Shown in pieces: positions 44,912 to 55,384 of a DNA stretch of 64,000 bases. Both the position numbers and the translations under genes were made by a program. The stretch's first letter is position 1. The number at the start of each line of letters is the position of its first letter. The DNA lies in the NCBI GenBank assembly GCA_910584305.1, contig CAJTZW010000004.1:48203-112202 (forward strand), written 5' to 3'. Below the pieces are notes generated by a model. It ran no database searches and had not been told where the DNA came from. It saw only the letters and a list, made by a program, of their open reading frames with translations. The stretch comes from an uncultured Bacilli bacterium. GTDB lineage: Bacteria; Bacillota_I; Bacilli_A; RF39; UBA660.

Positions 44912-45808
44912 ATGAGTATAGTAAGTGATTTAAAAAAAGCAAAATGTGGAAAAGTTTTACAAAATGTCGATTTATCCCTTTATACTACATACAAATTAAA
45001 GGCTGTTGCTTTGTATGTAGTGGTACCAGGTGATATTGATGACTTACTCCGCGTCATGAATTATATAAAAGCAAACAATATCAAATATAAAATTTTAGGC
45101 GGTGGATCCAATTTAATTTTTGACTGTGATGTCTATGATGGAATTTTGATATATCTTAGTAAATTCGATGATGTAGTAATTCATGACACCAAAATACATG
45201 TTGGAGCAGGCTATCCACTCATGAAACTTGCACTTAAAGTTTCTAGATTAGGACTTACTGGTATGGAATTTGCAACAGGCATCCCAGGGACTATTGGAGG
45301 TGCTGTATTTAATAATGCAGGTGCCTACGGAAGTGACATGGGATATATTGTAGAAAGCGTCACTGTACTTACCCCAGACTTAAAAATCAAAACAATGTAT
45401 AACAAAGATATGGATTTTCATTATAGAACTTCTTATTTCAAAACACACCCTGGATATATATGCCTAGATGCAAAAATTATATTGAAACCAGGGGATAAGG
45501 AAATGATTCGCATGGTCATTGAAGACCGTAAAAAAAGAAGATTGATGACACAACCACTTGAATATCCATCAGCGGGTTCTGTATTTCGAAATCCAAACAA
45601 TTTATATGCAGGGGAGTTAATTGAGAAGATTGGCTACAAAGGAAAGACCGTTGGTGGAGCAATGGTGAGTGAAAAACATGCCAATTTTATTATCAATTAT
45701 GCAAGTGCAACAGGAAGAGATATTATCAAATTAATCGAGGATATTCAAGAGAAAGTAAAAGAAAAATACGATGTAGATTTATTTTTAGAACAAGAAATTG
45801 TAAAATAG
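44912..45808 (+). CDS. murB: UDP-N-acetylenolpyruvoylglucosamine reductase
   Basis: FAD enzyme that reduces UDP-GlcNAc-enolpyruvate to UDP-MurNAc. YKILGGGSNLIF is the FAD-binding loop, followed by GMEFATGIPGTIGGAVFNNAGAYG. YPSAGSVFRNP holds the catalytic Ser, and LFLEQEIV at the C-terminus the catalytic Glu. Its 298 residues fit the Gram-positive short form. It starts three bases after murG ends. Confidence 0.96.
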   Translation: MSIVSDLKKAKCGKVLQNVDLSLYTTYKLKAVALYVVVPGDIDDLLRVMNYIKANNIKYKILGGGSNLIFDCDVYDGILIYLSKFDDVVIHDTKIHVGAGYPLMKLALKVSRLGLTGMEFATGIPGTIGGAVFNNAGAYGSDMGYIVESVTVLTPDLKIKTMYNKDMDFHYRTSYFKTHPGYICLDAKIILKPGDKEMIRMVIEDRKKRRLMTQPLEYPSAGSVFRNPNNLYAGELIEKIGYKGKTVGGAMVSEKHANFIINYASATGRDIIKLIEDIQEKVKEKYDVDLFLEQEIVK

Positions 45809-45817
45809 AGGGATAAT

Positions 45818-46594
45818 ATGAATACAAAGAATAGAAAGCCACAAGTTAAGAAAAAGGTTGTAACAAGAGGAAGACAAGCACCGCAGAAAAAAACAACCTT
45901 GCAATATAAAAAAACAATTCAAAAAAATCAAAAAAAACAAACGAGAAAAATACGATATGGAAGAATTTTATTATATATTATTTTACCAGTTATGGCAATT
46001 ATACTACTTCTATCATGTATTCATTTTCCGATTCGAAATATTTATATTACAGGAAATACAATCCTATCTGATCAAGAAATCATTGAGTTAGCAGGTATTG
46101 AAGACTATCCCTCTATTTTTGAATATACAGGTTCAGAAATTTCGAAAAAGTTAAAACAAAATAAATATATTGAATCAGTAAAAGTAAAAAAACGAAAATT
46201 AAAAGAAATCTATATAGAAATAAAAGAAAATATACCAATTATATATAATACATATGAAAATAAAACCATTTTTAGTGATGGAAAATCTTATGAGGGGGTT
46301 GACTCCTCAATAACCCTACTGAATTATACTCCAGAATCCCATTTGCAAGCTTTAACAAAAGGACTTATTGAAATGAATACAGATATAAGGAGTCGCATTT
46401 CAGAGATACAATATGTTCCGAATGATGTAGATGAAGAGAGATTCTTACTTAGTATGAATGATGGTAATTATGTATATATTACATTAGGAAAGATAACTAT
46501 TTTGAATACATATATTGATATTATTAAAAATTTTGATGAAAAAAAAGGAATCCTATATTTAGATTCTGGTGGATATTTTGAAATTAAGGAATAA
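45818..46594 (+). CDS. divIB: Cell division protein DivIB/FtsQ
   Basis: Divisome protein of 258 residues. A strongly basic cytoplasmic N-terminus (KKKVVTRGRQAPQKKTTL) leads to one membrane helix (about 48-68, ILLYIILPVMAIILLLSCI). The POTRA domain follows at once (IRNIYITGNTILSDQEIIELAG), then the FtsQ beta domain (VKVKKRKLKEIYIEIKENIP). It sits 9 bases after murB and before ftsA-ftsZ, the usual division and cell-wall order, although a terminator and a new promoter separate it from ftsA. Confidence 0.9.
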   Translation: MNTKNRKPQVKKKVVTRGRQAPQKKTTLQYKKTIQKNQKKQTRKIRYGRILLYIILPVMAIILLLSCIHFPIRNIYITGNTILSDQEIIELAGIEDYPSIFEYTGSEISKKLKQNKYIESVKVKKRKLKEIYIEIKENIPIIYNTYENKTIFSDGKSYEGVDSSITLLNYTPESHLQALTKGLIEMNTDIRSRISEIQYVPNDVDEERFLLSMNDGNYVYITLGKITILNTYIDIIKNFDEKKGILYLDSGGYFEIKE

Positions 46595-46658
46595 AAGGAA
46601 TTCTAATAAAGATTGCTGATAGTGAATAAGAGAAAAGGTATTATTTAAGATATAAATT

Positions 46659-46680
46659 AGTTCTTTTTAGAACTTTTTTT
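46659..46680 (+). terminator. Terminator between divIB and ftsA
   Basis: AGTTCT (46659-46664), loop TTTT, AGAACT (46669-46674), then Ts to 46680. A TATAAT box for ftsA follows at 46713-46718. Confidence 0.75.
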
Positions 46681-46746
46681 CATTTTCACTTTAAATTTTA
46701 TAAAAACTATAGTATAATGATTGATAGATTATAGGGGATGATATGA

Positions 46747-48006
46747 ATGAAGCACATCTATACGAGTGTTGATATCGGTTCTGATACCATAAAAATCGTA
46801 GTTTGCGAGTTGTTCAATAATAAGTTAAATCTATTAGCTGCATCTTCTGTTAAATCGAAAGGAATAAAAAAGGGACTAATTACAGATGTATATGAAGCAT
46901 CTGAATCTGTAAAGGCAGGCCTTGCTGAATTAGAAGAAATGCTAGGTATTAAGATTACCAAAGTAATTGCTTCTGTTCCTGGATATAATACAGAATATAC
47001 AATGATTAAAGGACAAATCTCTTTATCAGAAGAAACTGAAGGAGAGGCAGAAGGTATTACTGGACACGAAATTGTAAAAGTATTACAGTCAGCCATGGGT
47101 GAAAAAACGATACCAAATAAAGAAATGGTTACAACAATTCCAATTGATTTTACCGTAGATGATAAAACGGGAATTAAGGATCCAAAAGGAATGAGTGGTC
47201 AAACCTTATCTACAAGAGCTATTATGATATCAACTGCAAAGAAAAATATTTACTCTGTAGTTAGTTTGTTAGAGAATCTTGGGTTAGATGTAGTCGATAT
47301 TTCTTTAAATAGTATTGGAGATATTTATTCTTTAAAAACAAGAGAAATTGATCAAAAGGTAGGGGCAATTGTCAATGTAGGTCATGAAACGACAACAGTT
47401 TCCCTATACAATAAAGGAATTATTGTAAAAAGTTCAATTATCGGAATGGGTGGAAAAAATATCGAAAATGATATTGCATACATCTATAAATTAAAACCAG
47501 CTGATGCGCGTATGATTAAAGAGAAATTTGCTTTAGCGCATAAGAGCTATGCGAGCAAAGGTGATACATATGAAATCGAGGATAAAACTGGAGAAATCGT
47601 AAGAATCAACCAGTTTGAAGTATCAGAGATTGTTATGTCAAGAATAGAAGAAATATTAGTTTTAGCGAGAAAAGAGATAAATATTTTGACAAAACGGGAA
47701 GTTGATTATATACTAATAAGTGGTGGAACCAGTAGTATGAATAATTTTTCTCTTATTGCAGAAGAAGTTTTAGGAAAAGTAGCTAAAGTAGGAAATATTC
47801 GAATTATAGGAGTACGAAATAATAAATATTCATCTTCTTTAGGAAATATAGTATATTTTATCCAAAAGTTACGTTTAAAAGGTCAAAACTACAGTATGGT
47901 AAGTAAAAGTGATATGGAAGAACTATCATCCACAAAAAAGAGTTTAATAAATATATCAAATGAATCAATGCTAGGGAAAGTATTTGGATATTTTTTTAGC
48001 GAATAA
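46747..48006 (+). CDS. ftsA: Cell division protein FtsA
   Basis: Actin-like protein that tethers FtsZ to the membrane. It begins with [15 protein letters not shown] (phosphate 1 loop), has [11 protein letters not shown] in the 1C region, [15 protein letters not shown] (phosphate 2) and [14 protein letters not shown] (adenosine motif). The C-terminal [12 protein letters not shown] is a typical amphipathic membrane-binding helix. At 419 residues it is normal. AGGGGATGATATGA precedes the ATG; it is 11 bases from ftsZ. Confidence 0.95.
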   Translation: MKHIYTSVDIGSDTIKIVVCELFNNKLNLLAASSVKSKGIKKGLITDVYEASESVKAGLAELEEMLGIKITKVIASVPGYNTEYTMIKGQISLSEETEGEAEGITGHEIVKVLQSAMGEKTIPNKEMVTTIPIDFTVDDKTGIKDPKGMSGQTLSTRAIMISTAKKNIYSVVSLLENLGLDVVDISLNSIGDIYSLKTREIDQKVGAIVNVGHETTTVSLYNKGIIVKSSIIGMGGKNIENDIAYIYKLKPADARMIKEKFALAHKSYASKGDTYEIEDKTGEIVRINQFEVSEIVMSRIEEILVLARKEINILTKREVDYILISGGTSSMNNFSLIAEEVLGKVAKVGNIRIIGVRNNKYSSSLGNIVYFIQKLRLKGQNYSMVSKSDMEELSSTKKSLINISNESMLGKVFGYFFSE

Positions 48007-48017
48007 GGAGGACACAT

Positions 48018-49097
48018 ATGAATTTTGGATTAGAAATGGATCAATTAGCAAAAATTAAAGTAATTGGATCTGGTGGAGGCGGATGTAACGCTGTAAATCG
48101 TATGATAGAATCAGGGGTAAAAGGAGTAGAGTTTATTGTTGCTAATACAGATTTGCAAGTATTAAATAATTCAAAAGCACCAACAAAGATTCAAATCGGA
48201 ACAGAGTTAACAAATGGTCTTGGGGCAGGAGCAAATCCTGCAGTTGGAAAAGAAGCTGCTTTAGAATCAAGAAATGAAATTGAAGCTGCACTTGAAGGAG
48301 CAGATATGGTGTTTGTAACTTGTGGAATGGGTGGAGGAACTGGTACTGGAGCCTCTCCTGTTATTGCAGACATTGCACAAGAAATGGGGGCACTTACTGT
48401 TGGAATTGTAACAAAACCTTTCTCATTTGAAGGTAAGAAGAGAATGGAACAAGCCATTGCAGGTATAGAAGAATTAAAAAAACATGTAGATACTTTGATT
48501 GTTATTCCAAATGACAAATTAAGAGATATTATTGATAAGTCAACTCCTCTTTTAGAATCATTTAAAGAAGTTGATAATGTACTTCGTCGCGGTGTACAAT
48601 CCATTTCTGATTTAATTGCTGTAGCAGGATTAATTAACCTAGATTTTGCTGATGTTAAAACGGTAATGGAAAAACGTGGAAAAGCATTAATTGGTATTGG
48701 TATGGGACTTGGCGAAAATAGAGCATCAGAAGCTGCAAAACAAGCAGTTGCCAGTCCATTATTAGAGGCAAGTATTGATGGTGCAACCGATGCGATTGTC
48801 AATGTCACAGGTGGAGAAAATTTAACTTTATTTGAAGTAGAAGAAGCAGCAGAAGTAATTCGTGCTTCTGCCAATACAGATATTAATATTATCTTTGGAG
48901 CAGTTATCAATGAAAATTTGACAGATGAGTTAATTGTTACAGTAATTGCAACTGGATTCGATGATGCCACTCAAGATACCTCTTCCTCATACCATTCTTA
49001 TTCTAGAAGGGAAGAGATAAAATCCGAAGAATTCATAGAAGAAGATGATTCAGATGACACAGATATCCCTGCCTTCTTAAGAAAAAGAGTTTTTTAA
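48018..49097 (+). CDS. ftsZ: Cell division protein FtsZ
   Basis: Tubulin-like GTPase that forms the division ring. [18 protein letters not shown] is the first nucleotide loop. The tubulin signature [13 protein letters not shown] lies near residue 106, and T7 is [12 protein letters not shown] short linker leads to the conserved C-terminal peptide [11 protein letters not shown], which binds FtsA and SepF. Its 359 residues are typical. AGGAGGACACAT precedes the ATG. Confidence 0.98.
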   Translation: MNFGLEMDQLAKIKVIGSGGGGCNAVNRMIESGVKGVEFIVANTDLQVLNNSKAPTKIQIGTELTNGLGAGANPAVGKEAALESRNEIEAALEGADMVFVTCGMGGGTGTGASPVIADIAQEMGALTVGIVTKPFSFEGKKRMEQAIAGIEELKKHVDTLIVIPNDKLRDIIDKSTPLLESFKEVDNVLRRGVQSISDLIAVAGLINLDFADVKTVMEKRGKALIGIGMGLGENRASEAAKQAVASPLLEASIDGATDAIVNVTGGENLTLFEVEEAAEVIRASANTDINIIFGAVINENLTDELIVTVIATGFDDATQDTSSSYHSYSRREEIKSEEFIEEDDSDDTDIPAFLRKRVF

Positions 49098-49107
49098 AGC
49101 TCTTTTT
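49082..49107 (+). terminator. Terminator after ftsZ
   Basis: AAAAAGAG (49082-49089) pairs with CTCTTTTT (49100-49107); the stop codon lies in the loop. Confidence 0.65.
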
Positions 49108-49212
49108 CTATTGTTATAGATTTTAATATATTGCTCTCTTGATAAGTAAATAAATTTATGATAAACTCATGATAGAGAATAAGGTAGGGAGAATAGTTAA
49201 AAGAGGTTAGGT

Positions 49213-51240
49213 ATGTATAGAAATGATAATGAAATTAATTTATTTGTCCCAGGTAGAATTTGTTTAGTTGGTGAATTAAGTGATTGGGCAATTGAATATA
49301 AGAATCAAAATAAAGATATAATTCCAGGAAGATCAATTGCTACTGGAATTGATAAAGGAATATATGCAACTATAAAAAGATATAATTGCTTAAAATTCCA
49401 CATGGGGGAATATGATTTCGAATGTGGTATGGAAGAAGATATTTTAGAAAAAGAAGCAACCTCCAAAAGCTTTTATTCATACATTTGCGGAATAACATTA
49501 CATATGATTCGAAAATATAATGTATCTGGTATTTTTATAAATATAAAATACAATACTTTGCCAATAAAAAAAGGGCTTTCATCAAGTGCCGCCATTTGTG
49601 TCATTATCGCTAAAGCATTTAATGAAATATATCATTTAAATTTAAGTGATAATGAATTAATGCAAGATGCTTATTATGGAGAGCATCTTGCTTTATCACA
49701 ATGCGGAAGATTGGACCAGATTATAGTAAAAGGCAATACGCAATTATCTAAAATGGTGTTCTATGAAAATTGTGTTTCTATTACACCAATCTCTGTTAAA
49801 AATGAAATTAATTTAGTAATTGCTGATTTAAAAGGAAATAAAGATACAAGAAAAATTCTAAATGCTTTACGTAGTTGTTATCCGTTTGCTAAAAATAAAG
49901 AACAAGAAGCAGTTCATCATATGCTAGGTGATGAAAACAAAGTTCTCGTAGATCGTATGTATACAGCAATTGAAAGTGGTGATATTGAAGAGATAGGGAA
50001 AATATTTAATGAGAGTCAAGTATTAATTGATAAAGCGGGTATTCCAATTTGTGATGAATATAAAGCACCACTTCTTCATGAGGTAATTAATAATTCAACA
50101 ATAAAAAAATTATCCTATGGAGTAAGAGGAATTGGGTCTGGAGGTGATGGTTCAGTTCAAATTATAGCACGAGATAGAAAATCACAACTCGAACTTGTTG
50201 CCTATTTAAATAATGAACTAAAAATGGATGCATTTAAGTATGACATTAAAGCTACGCATAAAATAAGAAAAGCAATTATCCCAGTAGCTGGCTTTGCAAC
50301 TCGTTTATATCCGGTAAGTAGAGCTATAAAAAAAGCCTTCATGCCGATTAATGATGAAGGTATTATGAAGCCAATTATTCTAAAATTGGTAGAAGAACTT
50401 GATAAGGCAGGTATAGAAGAGATATGCCTAGTAATAGGCTCTGATGATAAGGAAACATTTGATACCTTTTTTAAAAAGTCATTAAATGAGGATCATTTAA
50501 AAAAATTTGATAAACAAACTCGAGACTATGAATTTAATATTTTAAGAATTGGCGAGAAAATCAAATACGTAATCCAAGATGAACAAAAAGGATTTGGACA
50601 CGCTATTTATTTGTGTAAAGAATTTGCTGGGTCTGACCCAACACTTATGTTGCTGGGAGACACTTATTATACCTCTAATACAGAAAAAACTTGTATTGAA
50701 CAAATGCTAGAATATTATGATGAAGTGGAAAGAAATATAATCGCTGTTGGGGAGATCCCTGATGATGAAATACAGAATGTGGGAATTATGACAGGATTAT
50801 GGGAAGATAATCAAAGAACTAAAATGTCAGTCAAAAAATTGGTTGAAAAACCTAGTGTAGAATATGCCCATGAGCATTTGCAAATGGATAATAACAAGTG
50901 TTATGGAAATTTTGGAATGTGGATTATCAATCATCATGTATTTAACCAAATAGGAGAAAATATTAGGAATCGAATTACGTCAAAAGGGGAGTACCAATTT
51001 GTAGATGCAATCGCACAAATACTAGGTGATGTAGAAGTAAAAGCACTAAAAATTGATGGAAACTCTTATGATGTTGGGAATTTACAATCATATCAAAAGA
51101 CCCTTATTTCAACAATATTAGAAAAAAATACAGAAATTAAAAATATAGAAAAATTACAAGACTTAGAAGTACTAAGACAAATAAAAGAGCTTTTAACTTC
51201 CTCTTCTATAGATGAGGAAGTTAACCAAAAAAAGAACTAA
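49213..51240 (+). CDS. GHMP-kinase/sugar nucleotidyltransferase fusion protein
   Basis: Two enzymes in one 675-residue chain. Residues 1-345 are a GHMP kinase: NLFVPGRICLVGELSDW (motif 1), LPIKKGLSSSAAICV (ATP loop) and GVRGIGSGGDGSVQII (motif 3). Residues 350-675 are a GalU-like nucleotidyltransferase: AIIPVAGFATRLYPVSRAIK and KAFMPINDEG, LMLLGDTYY and VEKPSVEYA. Kinase then pyrophosphorylase would turn a free sugar into a nucleotide sugar in one protein, as Bacteroides FKP does for fucose, but FKP has the domains in the opposite order. The sugar is unknown. TAAAAGAGGTTAGGT lies before the ATG. A strong terminator follows. Confidence 0.85.
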   Translation: MYRNDNEINLFVPGRICLVGELSDWAIEYKNQNKDIIPGRSIATGIDKGIYATIKRYNCLKFHMGEYDFECGMEEDILEKEATSKSFYSYICGITLHMIRKYNVSGIFINIKYNTLPIKKGLSSSAAICVIIAKAFNEIYHLNLSDNELMQDAYYGEHLALSQCGRLDQIIVKGNTQLSKMVFYENCVSITPISVKNEINLVIADLKGNKDTRKILNALRSCYPFAKNKEQEAVHHMLGDENKVLVDRMYTAIESGDIEEIGKIFNESQVLIDKAGIPICDEYKAPLLHEVINNSTIKKLSYGVRGIGSGGDGSVQIIARDRKSQLELVAYLNNELKMDAFKYDIKATHKIRKAIIPVAGFATRLYPVSRAIKKAFMPINDEGIMKPIILKLVEELDKAGIEEICLVIGSDDKETFDTFFKKSLNEDHLKKFDKQTRDYEFNILRIGEKIKYVIQDEQKGFGHAIYLCKEFAGSDPTLMLLGDTYYTSNTEKTCIEQMLEYYDEVERNIIAVGEIPDDEIQNVGIMTGLWEDNQRTKMSVKKLVEKPSVEYAHEHLQMDNNKCYGNFGMWIINHHVFNQIGENIRNRITSKGEYQFVDAIAQILGDVEVKALKIDGNSYDVGNLQSYQKTLISTILEKNTEIKNIEKLQDLEVLRQIKELLTSSSIDEEVNQKKN

Positions 51241-51260
51241 TAAAAGTAGTTCTTTTTTTT
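51228..51260 (+). terminator. Terminator after the kinase/nucleotidyltransferase fusion gene
   Basis: AAAAAAGAACTA (51228-51239) pairs with TAGTTCTTTTTT (from 51247), with Ts to 51260. Confidence 0.85.
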
Positions 51261-51425
51261 GATTTCATATAGATTGAGTTTCTGTATAATTTTATATGTT
51301 TTAAATGAATATATGAAAGATGATTTATTCTCAACTTATACAATTGATACTACACTAGATATGTTAGAAATGAAAAAGTTTAAAAGTATACAAGGGAAAA
51401 AATGATTAGTGAATAGTATAAAATA

Positions 51426-52376
51426 TTGGGTTTTGATGAAAGTATTAGTGATTTAGAATTAATTAAAGTATATAAAGCATTAATCAAAAAATATCACCCA
51501 GATAATAATTTAGATGTTGATACAACAGAAAAATTTATTGCAATACAAAATGCGTATAAAGAGATCGTTGAATACAGAATGACATCTGGGAGTTCACATC
51601 TAGGATATGAGAGTACGGATAAAGATTTCTTTAAATTTAATTCTAATTCGTATGGAACAATAATGGGAGAAGATGCTTATAATGAATTGATGAATTATAT
51701 TTATGCTAATTATGATTCTATTCCTAAAAGAAATCTGTTTGGCCATTTTGGTAGAGGAAAGATTTTTAAGAATGAGGTCATTCAGGAATGTGATTTAGAA
51801 TTTGTAGACGGCTATACTGAGATTGTTACGGGTGTATTTGATTGCGCAGATGATTTTGCATGGGGGTTTTTTGGCCCTACAGAAGAATTGCAATATAATT
51901 TTATCAATAAAGATGGAAAGTTTTTATTTGTTCAGGGGAAGACTTTAATGTTTACTTATCTTGGTAGAAATATATTTTTTAATATTTACTCAGATTATGT
52001 ATACTATTTATGTAGCCCTAATAAAGCTAAACAGTTAATTTCTTTAAAAAGTGGAGAATTTTGCAGAATCTATGATATGGGAAAATTTCTAGACGATGTA
52101 GTTGTAGAGTTAAATAGGAAATACTCTATGGAGGCGCGTGGTATGAAATATGTACCAACACCGAAGCCTAAAAAAGAATGGATACAGAGAAATGAATATG
52201 GTTCAAAATCAAATGTGAAAAAGATATTATTAAGATTTGTCGAAGAAATCAGCAATTATGATGACATGACTAGGGATATGTATTTGCCTAACATGTTACC
52301 AGATAACAATATAGAAAAAGAACTTGAAGATAATGATGGGTGTATAAAGAAATTCATAAAAAAAATAACAGCATAA
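51426..52376 (+). CDS. J-domain protein with an early in-frame stop upstream
   Basis: A J-domain (GFDESISDLELIKVYKALIK, then KYHPDNN with HPD) leads about 250 residues I do not recognise, including EFVDGYTEIVTGVFDCADDF and YSDYVYYLCSPNKAKQLI. J-domains normally start with YYKILGF. Here an ATG at 51402 with AAGGG upstream gives MISE, then TAG (51414-51416), then YKILGFDES in the same frame. So the gene may be inactivated by a nonsense change, may be started at the TTG 51426 or another weak codon, or may need read-through. The rest of the frame is intact for 316 codons. It would recruit DnaK for a specific task. A terminator follows. Confidence 0.7.
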   Translation: MGFDESISDLELIKVYKALIKKYHPDNNLDVDTTEKFIAIQNAYKEIVEYRMTSGSSHLGYESTDKDFFKFNSNSYGTIMGEDAYNELMNYIYANYDSIPKRNLFGHFGRGKIFKNEVIQECDLEFVDGYTEIVTGVFDCADDFAWGFFGPTEELQYNFINKDGKFLFVQGKTLMFTYLGRNIFFNIYSDYVYYLCSPNKAKQLISLKSGEFCRIYDMGKFLDDVVVELNRKYSMEARGMKYVPTPKPKKEWIQRNEYGSKSNVKKILLRFVEEISNYDDMTRDMYLPNMLPDNNIEKELEDNDGCIKKFIKKITA

Positions 52377-52397
52377 AAGATAACTTTTATGCTTTTT
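52370..52397 (+). terminator. Terminator after the J-domain gene
   Basis: AGCATAAAAG (52370-52379), loop ATAA, CTTTTATGCT (52384-52393), then Ts. Confidence 0.85.
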
Positions 52398-52492
52398 ATT
52401 GATTCAAGAACAAATGTTTGCTATAATAGAAAGGAGTTTAAAGATTTAATTTAATAATTTGTAGTATAATAACTACTAGTTTGAGGTGTAAT

Positions 52493-55306
52493 ATGGAAAA
52501 AATAATTGTTAAGGGTGCAAGAGAAAATAATTTGAAAAACATTGATATAGAACTTCCTAAAAATCAGTTAATTGTTATGACTGGTGTTTCAGGAAGTGGA
52601 AAGAGTAGTTTAGCATTTGATACAATTTATGCAGAGGGACAAAGACGTTATGTTGAAAGCCTAAGCGCATATGCTAGACAATTTTTAGGTGGTTCAGAAA
52701 AACCTGATGTAGATAGTATAGAAGGATTATCACCATCTATTAGTATAGATCAAAAAACAACGCATAAGAATCCAAGAAGTACAGTAGGAACTGTTACGGA
52801 AATCTACGATTACTTAAGGCTTTTGTATGCTAGGATTGGAGTACCATATTGTCCAATACATCATAGGCCTATTTCTAGCCAAAGTATTGAAGAAATGGTA
52901 AATCAGGTTCAAAAACTGGAACTTGGAACAAAACTAAAGATTCTAAGCCCACTTTTACATAGTGAAAAAGGAACGCATAAAGATACATTAGATTCTCTTA
53001 GAAGGGAAGGCTATGTACGTGCCAAAATTGATGGTGAAGAATATGATTTATCGGAGATATCAGAATTAGAGAAAAATAAAAAACACACCATTGAAGTAGT
53101 TATAGATAGAATTGTCTTAAAAGAAGATAGTAGAAGCCGTTTATATGCCTCAATTGAAGTTGCTTCTAAAATGGGGAAAGGAAAAGTTTTAATAGAGGTC
53201 GTTGGTGGTGAAACATTTATGATGAGTGAAAAATATGCTTGTCCAGACTGTGACTTTTCATTACCTGAACTAGAACCCCGTATGTTTAGTTTTAATGCAC
53301 CATATGGCGCATGTCCAGATTGTAAAGGACTTGGTATCAAATATAAACTCGACGAAGATTTAGTTATCCCAAATAAAGAGTTAAGTTTAAATGATGGTGC
53401 GATTGTAGCCATTAATACCGATGATACGAATAATATTACGTATACAGAATTATTCACGACATGTCAGTACTATCATATTGATATGAATGCCCCTATTCGT
53501 TCTCTTTCGAGAGAAGAACTTGATATTATTTTATATGGTTCTAAAGATATTATTGAATTTAATTATGTTTCAAAAACTGGAAATACTAGAAAGACGAAAA
53601 ATTATTATGAAGGAATTATTACAAATTTAGAAAGGCGTTATGTAGAAACAAAAAGTAGTTGGATTCGTGAATGGATAGAACATTATATGAGAGAGCTAGA
53701 TTGCCCAACTTGTCATGGTGCACGTTTAGATTCTTCAATTTTATCTGTATTAATTGATGGAAAAAATATATATGAAATGACATGCATGAGTATTCGTGAT
53801 TTATATAATACTTTAAATCATTTAAAGCTTGGAAAAGAAGAGGCAGAGATTTCAAAATTAATTATTAAAGAGATTAATTCTAGACTAAGTTTTCTTATTA
53901 ATGTAGGGCTTGAGTATCTAACGCTGAGTCGTGCTGCTGGAACGCTTTCAGGAGGAGAGGCGCAACGTATCCGTCTTGCAACACAGATAGGATCGAGGCT
54001 GACAGGAGTTTTATATGTTTTAGATGAGCCTAGTATAGGTCTTCATCAGCGGGATAACCAGCGTCTTATAAATTCTATGCTAGAAATGAGAGACTTAGGA
54101 AATACTTTAATTGTTGTTGAACATGATACAGATACGATGTTACAAGCAGATTATTTGGTAGATATAGGTCCAGGAGCAGGCCTTCATGGAGGTTATGTTG
54201 TAGCTGCTGGAACACCTAAAGAAGTGATGAAAAATAAAGATAGTCTAACTGGAAAGTATTTAACAGGTGAATATAAAATTGAAGTACCAGCTAAGAGAAG
54301 AAAAGGGAATAAAAAGTATTTAGAAGTAAAAGGTGCAAAAGAAAACAATTTAAAAAATATTAATGTGAAAATTCCCTTAGGAACATTTACTTGTATTACT
54401 GGTGTTTCGGGAAGTGGAAAGAGTACATTAGTAAATGAAATCATTTATAAAGTAGTATCTAATAATTTATATAAATCAAAAGAAAAACCAGGAGCGTATA
54501 AAGAGATTAAGGGACTAGAGAATATCGATAAAGTAGTTGATATATCACAAGCCCCAATTGGAAGAACTCCAAGAAGTAATCCAGCAACATATACAGGAGT
54601 TTTTGATGATATTCGTGAGATATTCACAACAACAAAGGAAGCAAAGATACGCGGATATGATAAGAGTAGATTTTCTTTCAATGTAAAAGGAGGAAGATGT
54701 GAAGCATGCTGGGGAGATGGTGTCAAAAAAATTGAGATGCATTTCCTACCAGATGTATATGTCCCATGTGAAGTATGTCATGGAACCCGTTATAACAGTG
54801 AAACGTTAGAAATTAAATACAAAGATAAAAGTATTTACGATGTTTTAGAAATGCGAGTAGAAGAGGCATACGAATTCTTTGAAAATGTTCCAAAAATTAA
54901 GAGTAAGTTGCAGATGCTAATGGATGTAGGTTTATCCTATATTAAATTAGGACAACCCGCGCCAACACTATCAGGTGGAGAAGCAGCTCGCGTAAAACTT
55001 GCAAAAGAACTTCAGAAAAAACCAACAGGAAAGAGTTTATTTATATTAGATGAACCAACAACAGGGTTACACAGCGATGACATTAAAAAATTACTGATTA
55101 TTTTAAATCGAATTGTAGAAAATGGTGATACCATTTTAGTTATTGAACATAATCTAGACGTCATTAAAGTGGCCGATTATATCATTGATTTAGGACCTGA
55201 AGGTGGAGATTTGGGTGGCACAATCGTTGCTAAAGGAACTCCAGAAGAAGTTATTAAAGTAAAAGAAAGTTATACAGGACAATTTTTAAAAAAATATCTA
55301 GATTAA
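52493..55306 (+). CDS. uvrA: Excinuclease ABC subunit A
   Basis: DNA damage recognition ATPase of nucleotide excision repair. Two ABC ATPase halves each have a Walker A (MTGVSGSGKSSLAFD; ITGVSGSGKSTLVNE) and an ABC signature (TLSGGEAQRIRLA; TLSGGEAARVKLA). The zinc modules are present (CPDCDFSLPELEPRMFSF; CEACWGDGVKKIEMHF). At 937 residues it is normal. The ATG at 52493 follows GAGGTGTAAT and a TATAAT lies at 52465-52470. No uvrB or uvrC is in the window. Confidence 0.98.
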   Translation: MEKIIVKGARENNLKNIDIELPKNQLIVMTGVSGSGKSSLAFDTIYAEGQRRYVESLSAYARQFLGGSEKPDVDSIEGLSPSISIDQKTTHKNPRSTVGTVTEIYDYLRLLYARIGVPYCPIHHRPISSQSIEEMVNQVQKLELGTKLKILSPLLHSEKGTHKDTLDSLRREGYVRAKIDGEEYDLSEISELEKNKKHTIEVVIDRIVLKEDSRSRLYASIEVASKMGKGKVLIEVVGGETFMMSEKYACPDCDFSLPELEPRMFSFNAPYGACPDCKGLGIKYKLDEDLVIPNKELSLNDGAIVAINTDDTNNITYTELFTTCQYYHIDMNAPIRSLSREELDIILYGSKDIIEFNYVSKTGNTRKTKNYYEGIITNLERRYVETKSSWIREWIEHYMRELDCPTCHGARLDSSILSVLIDGKNIYEMTCMSIRDLYNTLNHLKLGKEEAEISKLIIKEINSRLSFLINVGLEYLTLSRAAGTLSGGEAQRIRLATQIGSRLTGVLYVLDEPSIGLHQRDNQRLINSMLEMRDLGNTLIVVEHDTDTMLQADYLVDIGPGAGLHGGYVVAAGTPKEVMKNKDSLTGKYLTGEYKIEVPAKRRKGNKKYLEVKGAKENNLKNINVKIPLGTFTCITGVSGSGKSTLVNEIIYKVVSNNLYKSKEKPGAYKEIKGLENIDKVVDISQAPIGRTPRSNPATYTGVFDDIREIFTTTKEAKIRGYDKSRFSFNVKGGRCEACWGDGVKKIEMHFLPDVYVPCEVCHGTRYNSETLEIKYKDKSIYDVLEMRVEEAYEFFENVPKIKSKLQMLMDVGLSYIKLGQPAPTLSGGEAARVKLAKELQKKPTGKSLFILDEPTTGLHSDDIKKLLIILNRIVENGDTILVIEHNLDVIKVADYIIDLGPEGGDLGGTIVAKGTPEEVIKVKESYTGQFLKKYLD

Positions 55307-55320
55307 TTCTAGATTTTTTT
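55295..55320 (+). terminator. Terminator after uvrA
   Basis: ATCTAGA (55295-55301), loop TTAAT, TCTAGAT (55307-55313), then eight Ts. The uvrA stop codon is in the loop. Confidence 0.85.
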
Positions 55321-55384
55321 GAAATTTTACGGATTTTGTAGGAATCGCCTATACTTATAGAGAAAATATAAGTAGGGTGATTAC

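Noticed and set aside
51313..51405. A 30-codon ORF just before the J-domain gene
   Set aside because: It overlaps the J-domain ATG by four bases, but I see no clear ribosome site or family match. It is mentioned only as possible coupling, not listed as a gene.
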